NCBI RefSeq assembly: GCF_026410085.1
Contig: NZ_CP112866.1
Span: forward strand, 744,001 to 808,000
Origin: Pseudomonas quebecensis
GTDB lineage: Bacteria > Pseudomonadota > Gammaproteobacteria > Pseudomonadales > Pseudomonadaceae
Length of the DNA stretch: 64,000 bases
Direction: 5' to 3'
Shown: piece by piece, positions 8,722-17,329 of the stretch
Layout: every line of letters begins with the position of its first letter
How positions within the stretch are numbered: the stretch's first letter is position 1
Translations under genes and position numbers: made by a program
The notes under the pieces: generated by a model
The model's database searches: none
The model's input: only the letters and a program-made list of their open reading frames with translations
Told to the model about the DNA's origin: nothing

Positions 8722-10632
8722 CTACTGCTCAGGCGCCACCATCCTGGTGCGAGGCTTACCATTCGCGTTGTGTTGAAAGATCGCGTCCGGTTGGCCCTGT
8801 TCGTTGAAAAATACCTGCCCTATGCCCGCCGAATTCCATAACCGTTCGCCGGCCTCGGCATGTTCCGGAATATAGGGCACCACCTGCATGGTGCGCCGAC
8901 GAGTGAACCCGTTGAGCGGCGAGCGGGGTGAGTATAGCCAGCGGTTGAGACGGTCGAACCATTCCAGCAGGCGCGGTGGAAATTCATTCTTGATGCCGCT
9001 GCTGGTGATCTGCCAGATGCGCGGGCCGGCGTTGCGATGACGGATCAACACCGAATACACGAACGAATAGTGCACATCGCCCGACAGAATCACGTAGTTA
9101 CCCGGCGTGCGCGAGTGGCGGAAAATATTGAGGATCACTTGGGCCGCACCCCGATGTGCCATCCAGTTTTCCGCGTCCACCAGCAAGGGGTGGCCGCACC
9201 AACTGAAGACTTTCTGCACCGTCTCGATCAACTTCACACCGAAGATCGGCGCGGGCGAGACGATGATCGCCGAGGGATGGTCCAGCAATGCCTGTTGCAG
9301 CTCGCTCAAGGCTTCCCAATCCAGCAGGCCGGAGGGTTGTTTGAGGGTGAACTCGCTGCGCCAACGCCGGGTGCGGGTGTCGAGCACAATCAGGGCGGGC
9401 GTGGTGGGCAGTACGTAATGCCATTGTTGGAAGTTGAACAACTGCGCGAGCAAGGCATCCTGCGCGGTGGCATCGAGGTGGTTGTCGTGCACCGCAGCGG
9501 CGAGGCTCCGGGTTTGCTGCAACAGGCCGGCGAAGGCGTCCGGGTGGTTGCCCCAGCCCTGGCACAGCAGGTAAGCGAGCAGCGCATTGCCGATGATGCG
9601 CTTGGAAAACGGGTGCCCGTAGGCGGTCTCTTCCCACTGGGCACTGAGGTTCCAGTCGTCGGTGATGTCGTGATCGTCGAAGATCATCAAGGTGGACAAG
9701 TGCGCGAGGACCCGCGCAACCCCAGGCAAGCCACTGCAAAATCGCTCGATCTGCAGGCGTTCGCGGGCATAGCGCGCCAGGTCGTGCGCACTTAACTGCG
9801 GCGGTTGGGGAGCGATCAGGCCCCAGGGCGTAGGCGACCACACCAGCAGGTACATGGCCATGACTTCGGCGAAAGTCACCAGATGGTTGTCGGCGCTGCT
9901 ACTGGTGAAAATCGGTTTTTTCACCCCGCCGAAAAAGCGCTCGCGCAGGGTCTCGTTGCTGTCCAGTGCCGGCAGCAGGTCCGCGCGGTGATAGTAGCTG
10001 GCGCGATGCCCGTAGAGGCTGGCGCTGTCGTCCACCACCGCACCGTCCAAATACTCGTCGAACAACCCCAGCCGCGCAGTCAGGGCATGGATCGCCCGCA
10101 GCATTGGCCCGGCCACGTCGTCGGCGTACACCTGATCGCCGCTCATTATGAGCAGGGCCGGGCGTTCATCCGGTGCGCGCGCATCGGCAAGCAGGCGATC
10201 GACGCAGAGCAAACCGTCGTCGGCGTGATGATGGGGTTTACGGCAGGAGCCATGCACCAATTGGTGGAGGCGGCTGTGCAGGATGAAATTCGGCGATAGT
10301 GCCTCGCCATACACCAGGTGCGATGCCCAGTGGGCGATGCCGAGGCCGTCAACCAGCAAGTCGTAGTCGATGACCACGTCCTGGGGTAACGCCTGGTCCA
10401 GCGGCACATCGATCAGGTGGACGAAGGCGTGGCGCCCTATGGGCACGACCTGACACTGGCCTTGATCCAGCGGGATGTGCAGGACCTGGTCGGCCCACTG
10501 CAGCGTCAGGCTCAGGTCCAGCATGCGGCTGCCTGCCAGCCACAGCACCAGCCGCCGAGGCTCCAGGCGACGCAGTAAAGGGCCGGCGAGCACGGCGGGC
10601 AGGTTATCGGGGGGCAGCATCCAGGGAAACAC
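8722..10632 (-). CDS. PhoD-like metallophosphatase / alkaline phosphatase D family protein
   Basis: Protein of 636 residues with metallophosphatase motifs of the PhoD-like family: HGSCRKPH, LLIMSGDQVYADD, MIFDDHDITDDWN and VILSGDVHYSFVY, which together give the Asp, Asn and His metal ligands. Unlike classical PhoD it has no Tat signal at its N-terminus (MFPWMLPPDNLPAV), so a cytoplasmic or peripheral location is likely and the substrate is unknown. An N-terminal extension of about 120 residues may form a beta domain. It is the upstream gene of a probable two-gene unit with the diguanylate cyclase. Confidence 0.85.
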   Translation of the reverse strand: MFPWMLPPDNLPAVLAGPLLRRLEPRRLVLWLAGSRMLDLSLTLQWADQVLHIPLDQGQCQVVPIGRHAFVHLIDVPLDQALPQDVVIDYDLLVDGLGIAHWASHLVYGEALSPNFILHSRLHQLVHGSCRKPHHHADDGLLCVDRLLADARAPDERPALLIMSGDQVYADDVAGPMLRAIHALTARLGLFDEYLDGAVVDDSASLYGHRASYYHRADLLPALDSNETLRERFFGGVKKPIFTSSSADNHLVTFAEVMAMYLLVWSPTPWGLIAPQPPQLSAHDLARYARERLQIERFCSGLPGVARVLAHLSTLMIFDDHDITDDWNLSAQWEETAYGHPFSKRIIGNALLAYLLCQGWGNHPDAFAGLLQQTRSLAAAVHDNHLDATAQDALLAQLFNFQQWHYVLPTTPALIVLDTRTRRWRSEFTLKQPSGLLDWEALSELQQALLDHPSAIIVSPAPIFGVKLIETVQKVFSWCGHPLLVDAENWMAHRGAAQVILNIFRHSRTPGNYVILSGDVHYSFVYSVLIRHRNAGPRIWQITSSGIKNEFPPRLLEWFDRLNRWLYSPRSPLNGFTRRRTMQVVPYIPEHAEAGERLWNSAGIGQVFFNEQGQPDAIFQHNANGKPRTRMVAPEQ

Positions 10633-10733
10633 TCCAGCCAGGCTTGAACCGGCAAGGTTAGCGCAGGAAATGTCAGCGTTTTGTTAAAGCAGAGGGGGGA
10701 CGCAGGGCCGCATATTGCCCTGCGTACACCGGT

Positions 10734-10937
10734 TTAGAGCAGGTTGCCCTTGCCCAGGCTGTCCAACGTGCCCTGGCGGCGTCGGGAGGTGCGTGAGGAA
10801 CCGTCGCACGCCTCAGGCACAAGGGTTGATAGGCGCTCATCAAGGCTGCGTTTTTTACGCGGCAGGCCTGCTGCCTCGTCTTGCTGCGCGGTGGGGTAAT
10901 GAGCGTTGCCAAATGTGGAATGAATGGTGCCGAGCAT
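10734..10937 (-). CDS. Small hypothetical protein, 67 residues
   Basis: The ATG at the right-hand end is preceded by a strong Shine-Dalgarno sequence (AAGGAGAG, about 6 nt before it), which decides this start over a longer in-frame reading. The peptide begins MLGTIHSTFGNAHYPTAQ and is hydrophilic, with a basic Arg/Lys patch (LPRKKRS) and a Ser/Arg-rich C-terminus (SSRTSRRRQG). There is no signal peptide and no family I recognise. It stands alone between the phosphatase gene and the bphP terminator, on the same strand as both. Confidence 0.65.
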   Translation of the reverse strand: MLGTIHSTFGNAHYPTAQQDEAAGLPRKKRSLDERLSTLVPEACDGSSRTSRRRQGTLDSLGKGNLL

Positions 10938-11002
10938 AGTCACTCTCCTTCTGTCAGTGGGTGAGCCTCGCGATCGCGAAGCCGGACCCAACTTAGAGAG
11001 AA

Positions 11003-11031
11003 ACGAGGCGGTGAATATATAAACGCCTCGT
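11003..11031 (-). terminator. Probable terminator downstream of bphP
   Basis: A perfect 8-bp inverted repeat (ACGAGGCG / CGCCTCGT) has a 13-nt AT-rich loop. Read on the minus strand it is followed by a pyrimidine-rich TTTCTCTCT tract. It lies just after bphP and before the promoter region of the 67-residue gene. Confidence 0.6.
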
Positions 11032-11075
11032 GGCAGAGTGTGACTGCGCACCCTTGAACCCACGCATTGGCCTGC

Positions 11076-13319
11076 TCAGGTATGCGAATCGCCGATCACT
11101 TTCGGCACCGTGAACCGGAACTCGCTGCCACGCCCCACTTCGCTTTCAGCCACGATCTCGCCGCCGTGGGCCTGGACAATGCCCTGGGTGATATACAGCC
11201 CCAGTCCACTGCCGGTGGGATTGTTTTCGGTCTGTGTCCAGTAACGATCGAACACATAAGGCAACTGTTCGGGGGCAATGCCTTCGCCGGAGTCGCGCAC
11301 CGAAAATACGATTTCCTCGCCGTTGCTCATGGCACTGATGCCGATATTGCCCTGGCGCGGGGTGAATTTGATGGCGTTGCCGATCAGGTTAGACAGCACC
11401 TGGAACAAACGCTCCGGGTCGCCATTGATCTGCAGGCCCGGCTCGGCGTTGAACGACAGGTCAATGCCTTTTTCCATGGCCAACGGCGCAAGCAAGGAGT
11501 AGGCCTCCTCGAACATCTGGCTCACATCCAGCGCCACCGGCTTGACCACGTAGCGCCCGGCCTCGATTTTGGAGGTGTCGAGCAGGTCTTCCAGCAGCAC
11601 ATTCATGCGCCCGGCTGCCTGTTGCATGGTGTCGATGGCCGTGGAAATTCGCCGCGAAGTGTGTGGGCCCTCGGAGCTGAAGGCTTTTTGCATCATGCCG
11701 CAGAGCATGGAGATGACCGTCATGGGATTGCGCAGGTCGTGGGACACCACCGCCACCAGGTCATCACGGGCGCGCACGGCCTGTTGCTCACGCTTGACCT
11801 GGCGAGCCAGGTCGTTCTCAAGCGCTGAGCGACGCAGGTCATTGGCGGCGAACAGGTCGCCATGGCTCCATTTAGTCGAGATACCGGCCATCTCCACTTT
11901 CCAGATCTCAAAAGACGTGCGCGGACGCAGGCGCATACCGGCGTCGGAGTTTTCCAGGTCCAGCGGTTTTTTCGGGTCGCCGCTCCAGTTGATGTTTTCT
12001 TTGACTTCGGGGCGGAACCACAGCACGCCGTTGTCCACCGGCTTGGGCAGGGCCATGGCCAAGACTCCGCTGGCCACCTGCTGGAACTCGGCCGCCGGCG
12101 GGTACACCGCCGCCAGGTTATGGCTGGCAAACACCGGCTCGCCGCTTGCCTGCAGCCATTTGTGCAAGGCACGGATCTGTGCCGGCTCCGGGCAATTGCC
12201 GTAGCGGTGCAGCTGTTTGTCTTCGATGATCGCCACGCCGCCCGCCAGAGTGAGGTCCATCAGCACTTGCGGCTGTTGGGCCAGGCCGTCGAACACATTG
12301 TTGTCCGTGGCTTTCATCGCCTTGTCCAGCCGCGCCAGGGCTTCGACTTTTTCTTCGCGCTGGTGGCTCAGGTCCAGGGCTTCCATGGCGCTGATCTGCA
12401 ACGAAAGCACCTGGCCGATGGTCTGGCAGGCGGTACGCAGCTCGTTCGGCACCAGCAGCGGCGTGCGATTGCCGCAACTGATCAGCCCCCACAGCTTGTC
12501 GCCCTTCATCAGCGAGATGCTCATGGAAGACAACACGCCCATGTTCTTCATGTATTGGCAGTGAATCGGCGACACGCTGCGCAGGGTGGCGAAGCTCAAG
12601 TCCAGCGGCTCTCCGGTGTCCGGGCGCAGCTTGGGTACCAGAGGCACCGGCTCATAATCGGCGTTCGGGATAATGCGCAACCAGTTGGTGCGGTACAGCT
12701 CGCGGGCCTGCTCGGGGATGTCAGACGCGGGGAAGAACAGCCCGTTGAACAGTTCCATGGATGGTGCGGATGCTTCGGCGATTACCTGGCCGTGACCTTC
12801 TTCTTCGAAGCGATAAATGAGTACGCGGTCGTAACCGGTCATGGCCTGGATTTCGGTCACGCTGATGTCGTACAGCGCCGCCAGGGTTTTTGCCGACTGC
12901 AAGCGGCGCAGCATCTTGCCCAAATCACTGGTGCGACCGTTCAGGGCGCGTGGCTGGAAATCCTTGAGACGCGGTTCGAATTCCAGGACCAGCACGTTTT
13001 GATGGCGGTGCAGCAAGCCTTCGAATTGCGCGCCGTTAAGCGTGACGTGCAACGGCGGCGCATCGACAAAGGTGTTGTGTTCAGCCATGGCCTGCACGGC
13101 CTGGGCATGCTCGGCGCCGAGCAGGCTGTGCAGCGGCTGGCCCAACAGCGTTTCGGGTGCGTGGTTGAACAGCGTGGCGACGTTGGCGCTGGCCTGGATG
13201 ATCTTCAGGTCCGGCTCAGACAAGGTCAGCAGCACACCATGAGGCTGGATCGCCCCTGGGAAACGAATGGGTTCGTCAGCGCAGTTGGCGAGCAGCTCTT
13301 CAAAATCGTCGGGTTTCAT
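11076..13319 (-). CDS. bphP: Bacteriophytochrome histidine kinase (BphP)
   Basis: Red/far-red light-sensing histidine kinase of 747 residues. The N-terminal PAS domain carries the biliverdin-binding Cys near residue 13 (ANCADEPIRFPGAIQPHG). The GAF domain has the chromophore signature FFPASDIPEQARELY, a PHY domain follows, then HisKA with VVSHDLRNP (phospho-accepting His) and HATPase with GSGLGLYIT. The ATG chosen is preceded by GGAGGT at good spacing and overlaps the bphO stop as ATGA, so the two genes are translationally coupled; a start 27 nt upstream lacks this support. The partner oxygenase makes the chromophore, and a receiver-only regulator lies upstream of both. Confidence 0.96.
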   Translation of the reverse strand: MKPDDFEELLANCADEPIRFPGAIQPHGVLLTLSEPDLKIIQASANVATLFNHAPETLLGQPLHSLLGAEHAQAVQAMAEHNTFVDAPPLHVTLNGAQFEGLLHRHQNVLVLEFEPRLKDFQPRALNGRTSDLGKMLRRLQSAKTLAALYDISVTEIQAMTGYDRVLIYRFEEEGHGQVIAEASAPSMELFNGLFFPASDIPEQARELYRTNWLRIIPNADYEPVPLVPKLRPDTGEPLDLSFATLRSVSPIHCQYMKNMGVLSSMSISLMKGDKLWGLISCGNRTPLLVPNELRTACQTIGQVLSLQISAMEALDLSHQREEKVEALARLDKAMKATDNNVFDGLAQQPQVLMDLTLAGGVAIIEDKQLHRYGNCPEPAQIRALHKWLQASGEPVFASHNLAAVYPPAAEFQQVASGVLAMALPKPVDNGVLWFRPEVKENINWSGDPKKPLDLENSDAGMRLRPRTSFEIWKVEMAGISTKWSHGDLFAANDLRRSALENDLARQVKREQQAVRARDDLVAVVSHDLRNPMTVISMLCGMMQKAFSSEGPHTSRRISTAIDTMQQAAGRMNVLLEDLLDTSKIEAGRYVVKPVALDVSQMFEEAYSLLAPLAMEKGIDLSFNAEPGLQINGDPERLFQVLSNLIGNAIKFTPRQGNIGISAMSNGEEIVFSVRDSGEGIAPEQLPYVFDRYWTQTENNPTGSGLGLYITQGIVQAHGGEIVAESEVGRGSEFRFTVPKVIGDSHT

Positions 13320-13930
13320 AGCAGTACCTCCTGGCTGTCGAGCCATCGCTCGAAGCAGCTGAATGTCGAACGCGCGGCGTCAACCGCGCGCTGTCGGGCC
13401 TTGGCGTCCAGCGCCTGGTTGCCCAGATAGTCGAGAAAATCTTTCCAGCGTCGGCCCGTCTCGGCGCCGTACACATCCAGAAACGCGCCACCGTTATCGG
13501 CGTCGATGCCCAGGCGACGAGCCATTTCCCGGCGCAGCACCTGGCCGCCCAGGGTTGCGCCTTCGAGTACGTAGAGCGTGCCGAGACAGGCCGCCGGGGT
13601 ATCCAGGCGAGGCAGCGCGGTGCAATACGGCAGGGCGTGGATGGCGGCGTCGTTCAGGCCCAATGCGTGCAGATCAGAAAGCAGTGTCGGGGTTTTCACA
13701 CGCGAGGCGGCATCAAATCCGTTAGGAATACGGGCGCTGGCATACAGCGCCGCTTCCATCGGCGCGTAAAACCCGTGATAGGCCTGCAGCAGGCGCTGAT
13801 ACCAGTCGGCGTCGAGGCGCTCGGAAAAAAACGGCATGCGCTTCTCCAGCGCCACATGCAGCAGGGCAGTGCCTGTGCGTAACGCGTCAAGCAAGGAGGG
13901 CGCACCAACGTCATGGGCCTGAGAAAGCAT
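13316..13930 (-). CDS. bphO: Heme oxygenase for biliverdin synthesis (BphO)
   Basis: Opens heme to biliverdin, the chromophore of the phytochrome encoded immediately downstream. From the chosen ATG (MLSQAHDVG) it has 204 residues. TALLHVALEKRMPFF near the N-terminus holds the proximal heme His, and the helical core with ACLGTLYVLEGATLGGQVL matches the distal-helix Gly-rich region of bacterial heme oxygenases. Longer in-frame starts exist up to 69 nt upstream, and none has a convincing RBS, so the start is uncertain. The stop overlaps the bphP start by 4 nt. Confidence 0.93.
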   Translation of the reverse strand: MLSQAHDVGAPSLLDALRTGTALLHVALEKRMPFFSERLDADWYQRLLQAYHGFYAPMEAALYASARIPNGFDAASRVKTPTLLSDLHALGLNDAAIHALPYCTALPRLDTPAACLGTLYVLEGATLGGQVLRREMARRLGIDADNGGAFLDVYGAETGRRWKDFLDYLGNQALDAKARQRAVDAARSTFSCFERWLDSQEVLL

Positions 13931-14125
13931 GCAATAAGCTCGAACTGTGGGCCTGCCGGCCATGAATGACGCGTGGAAATGGGCGACGATTCTACACAAG
14001 TCATGGCCATTGACTGTACGCGCAAGGCGAAAAGCCTGACCAGCGGATCAGAAGAGTCGCTCCCTGCCTCATGACTGACCGTAAGGCGTACCGGTAAGTT
14101 CGGTTTAGGTGATATTGCAACGCTA

Positions 14126-14506
14126 TCAGTGCAGCGACGAACCCTGCTGGGTCAGCGCCGTTTGCACACATTCGATCAGATGCTCGGTGCTCCATGGCTT
14201 GGGCAGGAAACGCACGGAACCGCCCAGTTCTTCCGCCATTTTTGTATTACCCGACGTCAGTACCACGCGCACCGAAGGCCACCGATGGGCAACCACGCGG
14301 CTCAAGTCATAACCATTGAGCAACCCTGGCATTTGAATATCGCTGACTATCAGGTCCACAGGGTCGTTCTCGCGTTCGAGGTAAATCATCCCTTCATCGG
14401 CTGAAGGAAACGACGTCACAATCGCGCCGAAATCCTCCAGCACATCCACCATCAACGCCCGAATGATTTCGTCGTCTTCCAATACTAAAATCGATGGCTG
14501 AGCCAT
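14126..14506 (-). CDS. Receiver-only response regulator
   Basis: Single CheY-like receiver domain of 126 residues with no output domain. The acidic pocket (LEDDE), phospho-acceptor Asp (IVSDIQMPG), conserved Thr/Ser (LTSGN) and Lys (FLPKPW) are all present, so it should be phosphorylatable. It lies about 200 nt upstream of bphO on the same strand and is the natural candidate for the BphP phosphotransfer partner, although this is inferred from position only. The gap to bphO leaves room for a separate bphO promoter. Confidence 0.92.
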   Translation of the reverse strand: MAQPSILVLEDDEIIRALMVDVLEDFGAIVTSFPSADEGMIYLERENDPVDLIVSDIQMPGLLNGYDLSRVVAHRWPSVRVVLTSGNTKMAEELGGSVRFLPKPWSTEHLIECVQTALTQQGSSLH

Positions 14507-14716
14507 GATCCTTACTCCACCATCAGGGTTCAGTTAGGTGGAGTGGAGCGCAGCGGTATAGGTTCGATTGGATGTGTCCCAAGCGATGGGTGGTCGTCCA
14601 GGGCGTCTAGGTTGGGGGTTCATGCCGAGGCAATTGCAGCACAGCGATAATCCGGATGGGTGTGCATGGCTGACAAACAGGCATAATCGCTTGCAACCGC
14701 CGATGTGGAGTCGCCC

Positions 14717-15091
14717 ATGAAGTACGCCTTTCTGACCCTCGCCCTGATCCTCAACAGCGCCCCGGCCTTCGCCGCCGGGGATGCCGAAGCCGGCGGCAGA
14801 CTCTTCACGAAAACCTGCGGCGGCTGCCACAGCATCGGCGAAGGCGCGCGTGGCGGTTTCGGCCCACAGCTCAATGGCATCATCGGCCGCCCCGCCGGCA
14901 CCACTGAGGACTACCAGTACTCCGACGCGATGAAAAACTCCGGCGTGGTCTGGACCCGCGAAAAACTCGCCGCGTACATCGAGAACCCCAAGAAGGTGGT
15001 AAGCGGTACGCGGATGATTTTCTGGGGCATCAGCGATCAGGAGAAGATAGAAAATATCCTGGCGTATCTTGAGACGTTTCAGCCCAAGTAG
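14717..15091 (+). CDS. Small periplasmic class I c-type cytochrome
   Basis: Exported mono-heme electron carrier of 124 residues. A Sec signal peptide (MKYAFLTLALILNSAPAFAA, cleavage after AFA) precedes a mature cytochrome c domain with heme motif CGGCH, conserved GPQLNGIIGR, and a distal Met in GTRMIFWG. The sequence resembles mitochondrial-type cytochrome c more than cytochrome c4 or c5. The ATG used here has GGAG about 7 nt upstream; an in-frame GTG 12 nt earlier lacks an RBS. Its redox partner cannot be named from the context. Confidence 0.92.
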   Translation: MKYAFLTLALILNSAPAFAAGDAEAGGRLFTKTCGGCHSIGEGARGGFGPQLNGIIGRPAGTTEDYQYSDAMKNSGVVWTREKLAAYIENPKKVVSGTRMIFWGISDQEKIENILAYLETFQPK

Positions 15092-15306
15092 GCATTTGTG
15101 CGGTCACACCGTGGGTGCGGGTGTTGACGGAGCGGTAGAGGAGGGTTTTTTTCATCGTCGTCCTTGGGCTGCTTTATAAGTGGCAATGAGCTGAGTAAGT
15201 AAAAACGTCAACATTGCGCATCGCACGCCAAATACAGCGATGCATTTCGTGGAAGCATCAACGAGGTGTGCTTACTGCGGTCAAGCGCGCTCGCACAAGA
15301 GCGCTG

Positions 15307-15636
15307 TTACTGGACCGCTTTGAGGTAATGCCTGAGTGCGTCGAGCGGGGCGTCGAGCTCCTCCAGTGTCGAGGCTTTTCGGGTGTCGACGGCCAATCGT
15401 TCCAACTCCCGTCCCAACACCGTCTCCTTTCCGCCCAGCGCCACCAGCGCCTGCGCCACGCATTCGTCCAGCTTAGTTTGAATCGCACGAAGATCACCCT
15501 GGCGCATCAGCAGACCGAACACTTCACGCTCATACGTAGCCATCACCGGGTCGTCGCGCACTATCGGGCTGCCGTCGTCGGTTTCGTGCACCAGCTTGAG
15601 GGCGAAGAGCGCAACAGCTTCCAGCGTCAATTCCAT
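15307..15636 (-). CDS. Hypothetical protein, 109 residues
   Basis: No family recognised. The ATG is preceded by GAGGAAG at about 8 nt, which supports this start (MELTLEAVALFALKLV). The protein is small, acidic, Leu-rich and probably all-helical, without signal peptide or Cys pair. It is transcribed away from the following membrane-protein gene, sharing a 209-bp divergent intergenic region with it. Confidence 0.65.
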   Translation of the reverse strand: MELTLEAVALFALKLVHETDDGSPIVRDDPVMATYEREVFGLLMRQGDLRAIQTKLDECVAQALVALGGKETVLGRELERLAVDTRKASTLEELDAPLDALRHYLKAVQ

Positions 15637-15845
15637 GGTGGGGCTTCCTCGGTGTTCGGGCGGAGCGCGATGATCACTGTTCTGACGCTGAAAAAAAAGA
15701 TCCAGACGTTTGAGTGACACGGCCTCCAAGGAACGATATTAATTAGCCATGTTCCAAACCGCCGTGCCAAGCTCGCGCAGCCATAAATGGACCGGTGCGA
15801 AGTTGAACCGGCGCACTTCATTCACTTACAGGGACGCAAATACTC

Positions 15846-16742
15846 ATGCAGTCATCCTCCACTCCTGCTTCGTCCGACACGGGCGAGCTGATCGCGAGCT
15901 TTCGCCACGGCAAGGGTTTTCTGATTTTCAGCCTGATATTCGGCGTGGCGCTGTTGGCGCTCGCCGCGTTCGTGCTGTACCTGGGCACGATCCTGCCGCC
16001 GGGCAATGAAGGCCCTGTCGGCATTACGACGTCACGGGGCATGACGATGAACTTCAGCAGCGCGCAATCGGTGATCAACTTCACCAGTGGCCTTCTGGCC
16101 ATTCTTGGGCTGTGCGTGTTCGGCCTCTACGCTTGGCACAAGAAATTGCGCAGTACCTCTTACGAGGTGTACGAGCATGGCATTGCGCGCATCAACCAAG
16201 GCCAGCGCGAATACACTCCGTTTGTAGAGATCCAGGACCTGTACCTGTTCAGCTCCGGGCAAACGGTGATGACGGGCTTGATCACTAACCTGGCCTACCG
16301 CCGCACGGCCGCCGAGCCCTTCCATCGCGTGATTGAAAGTCTCAAGGGCTTCCAGGAATTCCAGCAGATGGTGCGCGAGCTGCACGTACGTGCGCGCATG
16401 CCGGGTGTGCTGAGCACGCTGGAATCGGGCGAGGCGGTGAGGTTCAATTGCATCAGCTCCGGGCAGGTGTGGGGCAAGCGCATGAGCGGCAATTTCCTCA
16501 AGATCACCACGGCGCCCATCCTGGTGAGTGCGCAGTGCCTGGAATACCAGGGGAGCAAGGTGCCGATGTCGACACTGCGCAGCGTCGACCTCAACGCCTG
16601 GACCGAAAAAGTGGTGGTCAAGGACGAAAACGGCAAGTCGGTCCTGTCGACCATCGCCACCGGCATCCTCAGCCACGACCTGTTCCTGCATACGCTCGAC
16701 GCAGTGTTTACCAAAGAGGCTCAAGCGCGCGAGTTGGCGTAA
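15846..16742 (+). CDS. Hypothetical two-helix membrane protein
   Basis: Protein of 298 residues and unknown function. After a short Ser-rich N-terminus come two strong transmembrane segments (about residues 25-47, FLIFSLIFGVALLALAAFVL; and about 80-100, TSGLLAILGLCVFGLYAW). A soluble, presumably cytoplasmic domain of about 195 residues follows, with a repeated beta-strand pattern (YEVYEHGIARINQGQREYTPFVEIQDLYLF) reminiscent of PH-like bacterial domains. That resemblance is only an impression. A small membrane protein gene follows after 42 nt, and the two may be co-transcribed. Confidence 0.75.
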   Translation: MQSSSTPASSDTGELIASFRHGKGFLIFSLIFGVALLALAAFVLYLGTILPPGNEGPVGITTSRGMTMNFSSAQSVINFTSGLLAILGLCVFGLYAWHKKLRSTSYEVYEHGIARINQGQREYTPFVEIQDLYLFSSGQTVMTGLITNLAYRRTAAEPFHRVIESLKGFQEFQQMVRELHVRARMPGVLSTLESGEAVRFNCISSGQVWGKRMSGNFLKITTAPILVSAQCLEYQGSKVPMSTLRSVDLNAWTEKVVVKDENGKSVLSTIATGILSHDLFLHTLDAVFTKEAQARELA

Positions 16743-16784
16743 GCCAGTCGCGTGGTCATTGATTGTGAATAAAGGGATTAAACG

Positions 16785-17069
16785 ATGATTTATCGTGGTG
16801 CAGGCTGGCTGACGTTGTTCACTCCGGTGGCGATGATTTTATTGCTGATGTGGTTGTGGCCCGACCCCAGCGTCAAGCCCGGCAACACCTCCTTGATGCA
16901 ACTGTTGGTGGGCGCGGGGATCGGCTCGGCCATCAACGCCGTGCTGGGTTTTGTGCTGAATCGGGAGGTTCATGAAGATGGCGTGCGCCACCACTTCTTT
17001 TTCCTGCCCATGCAGTGGCCGGCGCTGGTGTTAATGGTCGTCTGCGTGGTGATTGCGCTGTTCAAGTAA
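16785..17069 (+). CDS. Small hypothetical membrane protein, 94 residues
   Basis: Three hydrophobic segments fill most of the protein: GWLTLFTPVAMILLLMWLW, LLVGAGIGSAINAVLGFVL and WPALVLMVVCVVIALFK. A short polar loop (NREVHEDGVRHHF) lies between the second and third. AAGGGA lies about 9 nt before the ATG. It follows the 298-residue membrane protein gene closely, so a shared role is plausible, but no family is recognised. Confidence 0.7.
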   Translation: MIYRGAGWLTLFTPVAMILLLMWLWPDPSVKPGNTSLMQLLVGAGIGSAINAVLGFVLNREVHEDGVRHHFFFLPMQWPALVLMVVCVVIALFK

Positions 17070-17329
17070 AATTACCGGCCGCTCGGTAAGGGCGGTCGGG
17101 TTTCAACTGGTTCGAGGCTCACGCGATACGTGGTGTCACGATCAGGTCCGCTCCCGCCGCTCGGTAGTGCCAGCCCGGCACGCTTGCGACGTGGAGCAAC
17201 GCCGCATGGCCCGCCTTACCTAGAAATTCGCCAGCATCATTACAGTGAGTAAACCTGCGTTAAATGCTTGCCGTCACTCTTCAACTTGCTCTAACCAGGT
17301 TTTGAATTCGAGGGTTTGATCGTCGTGAG

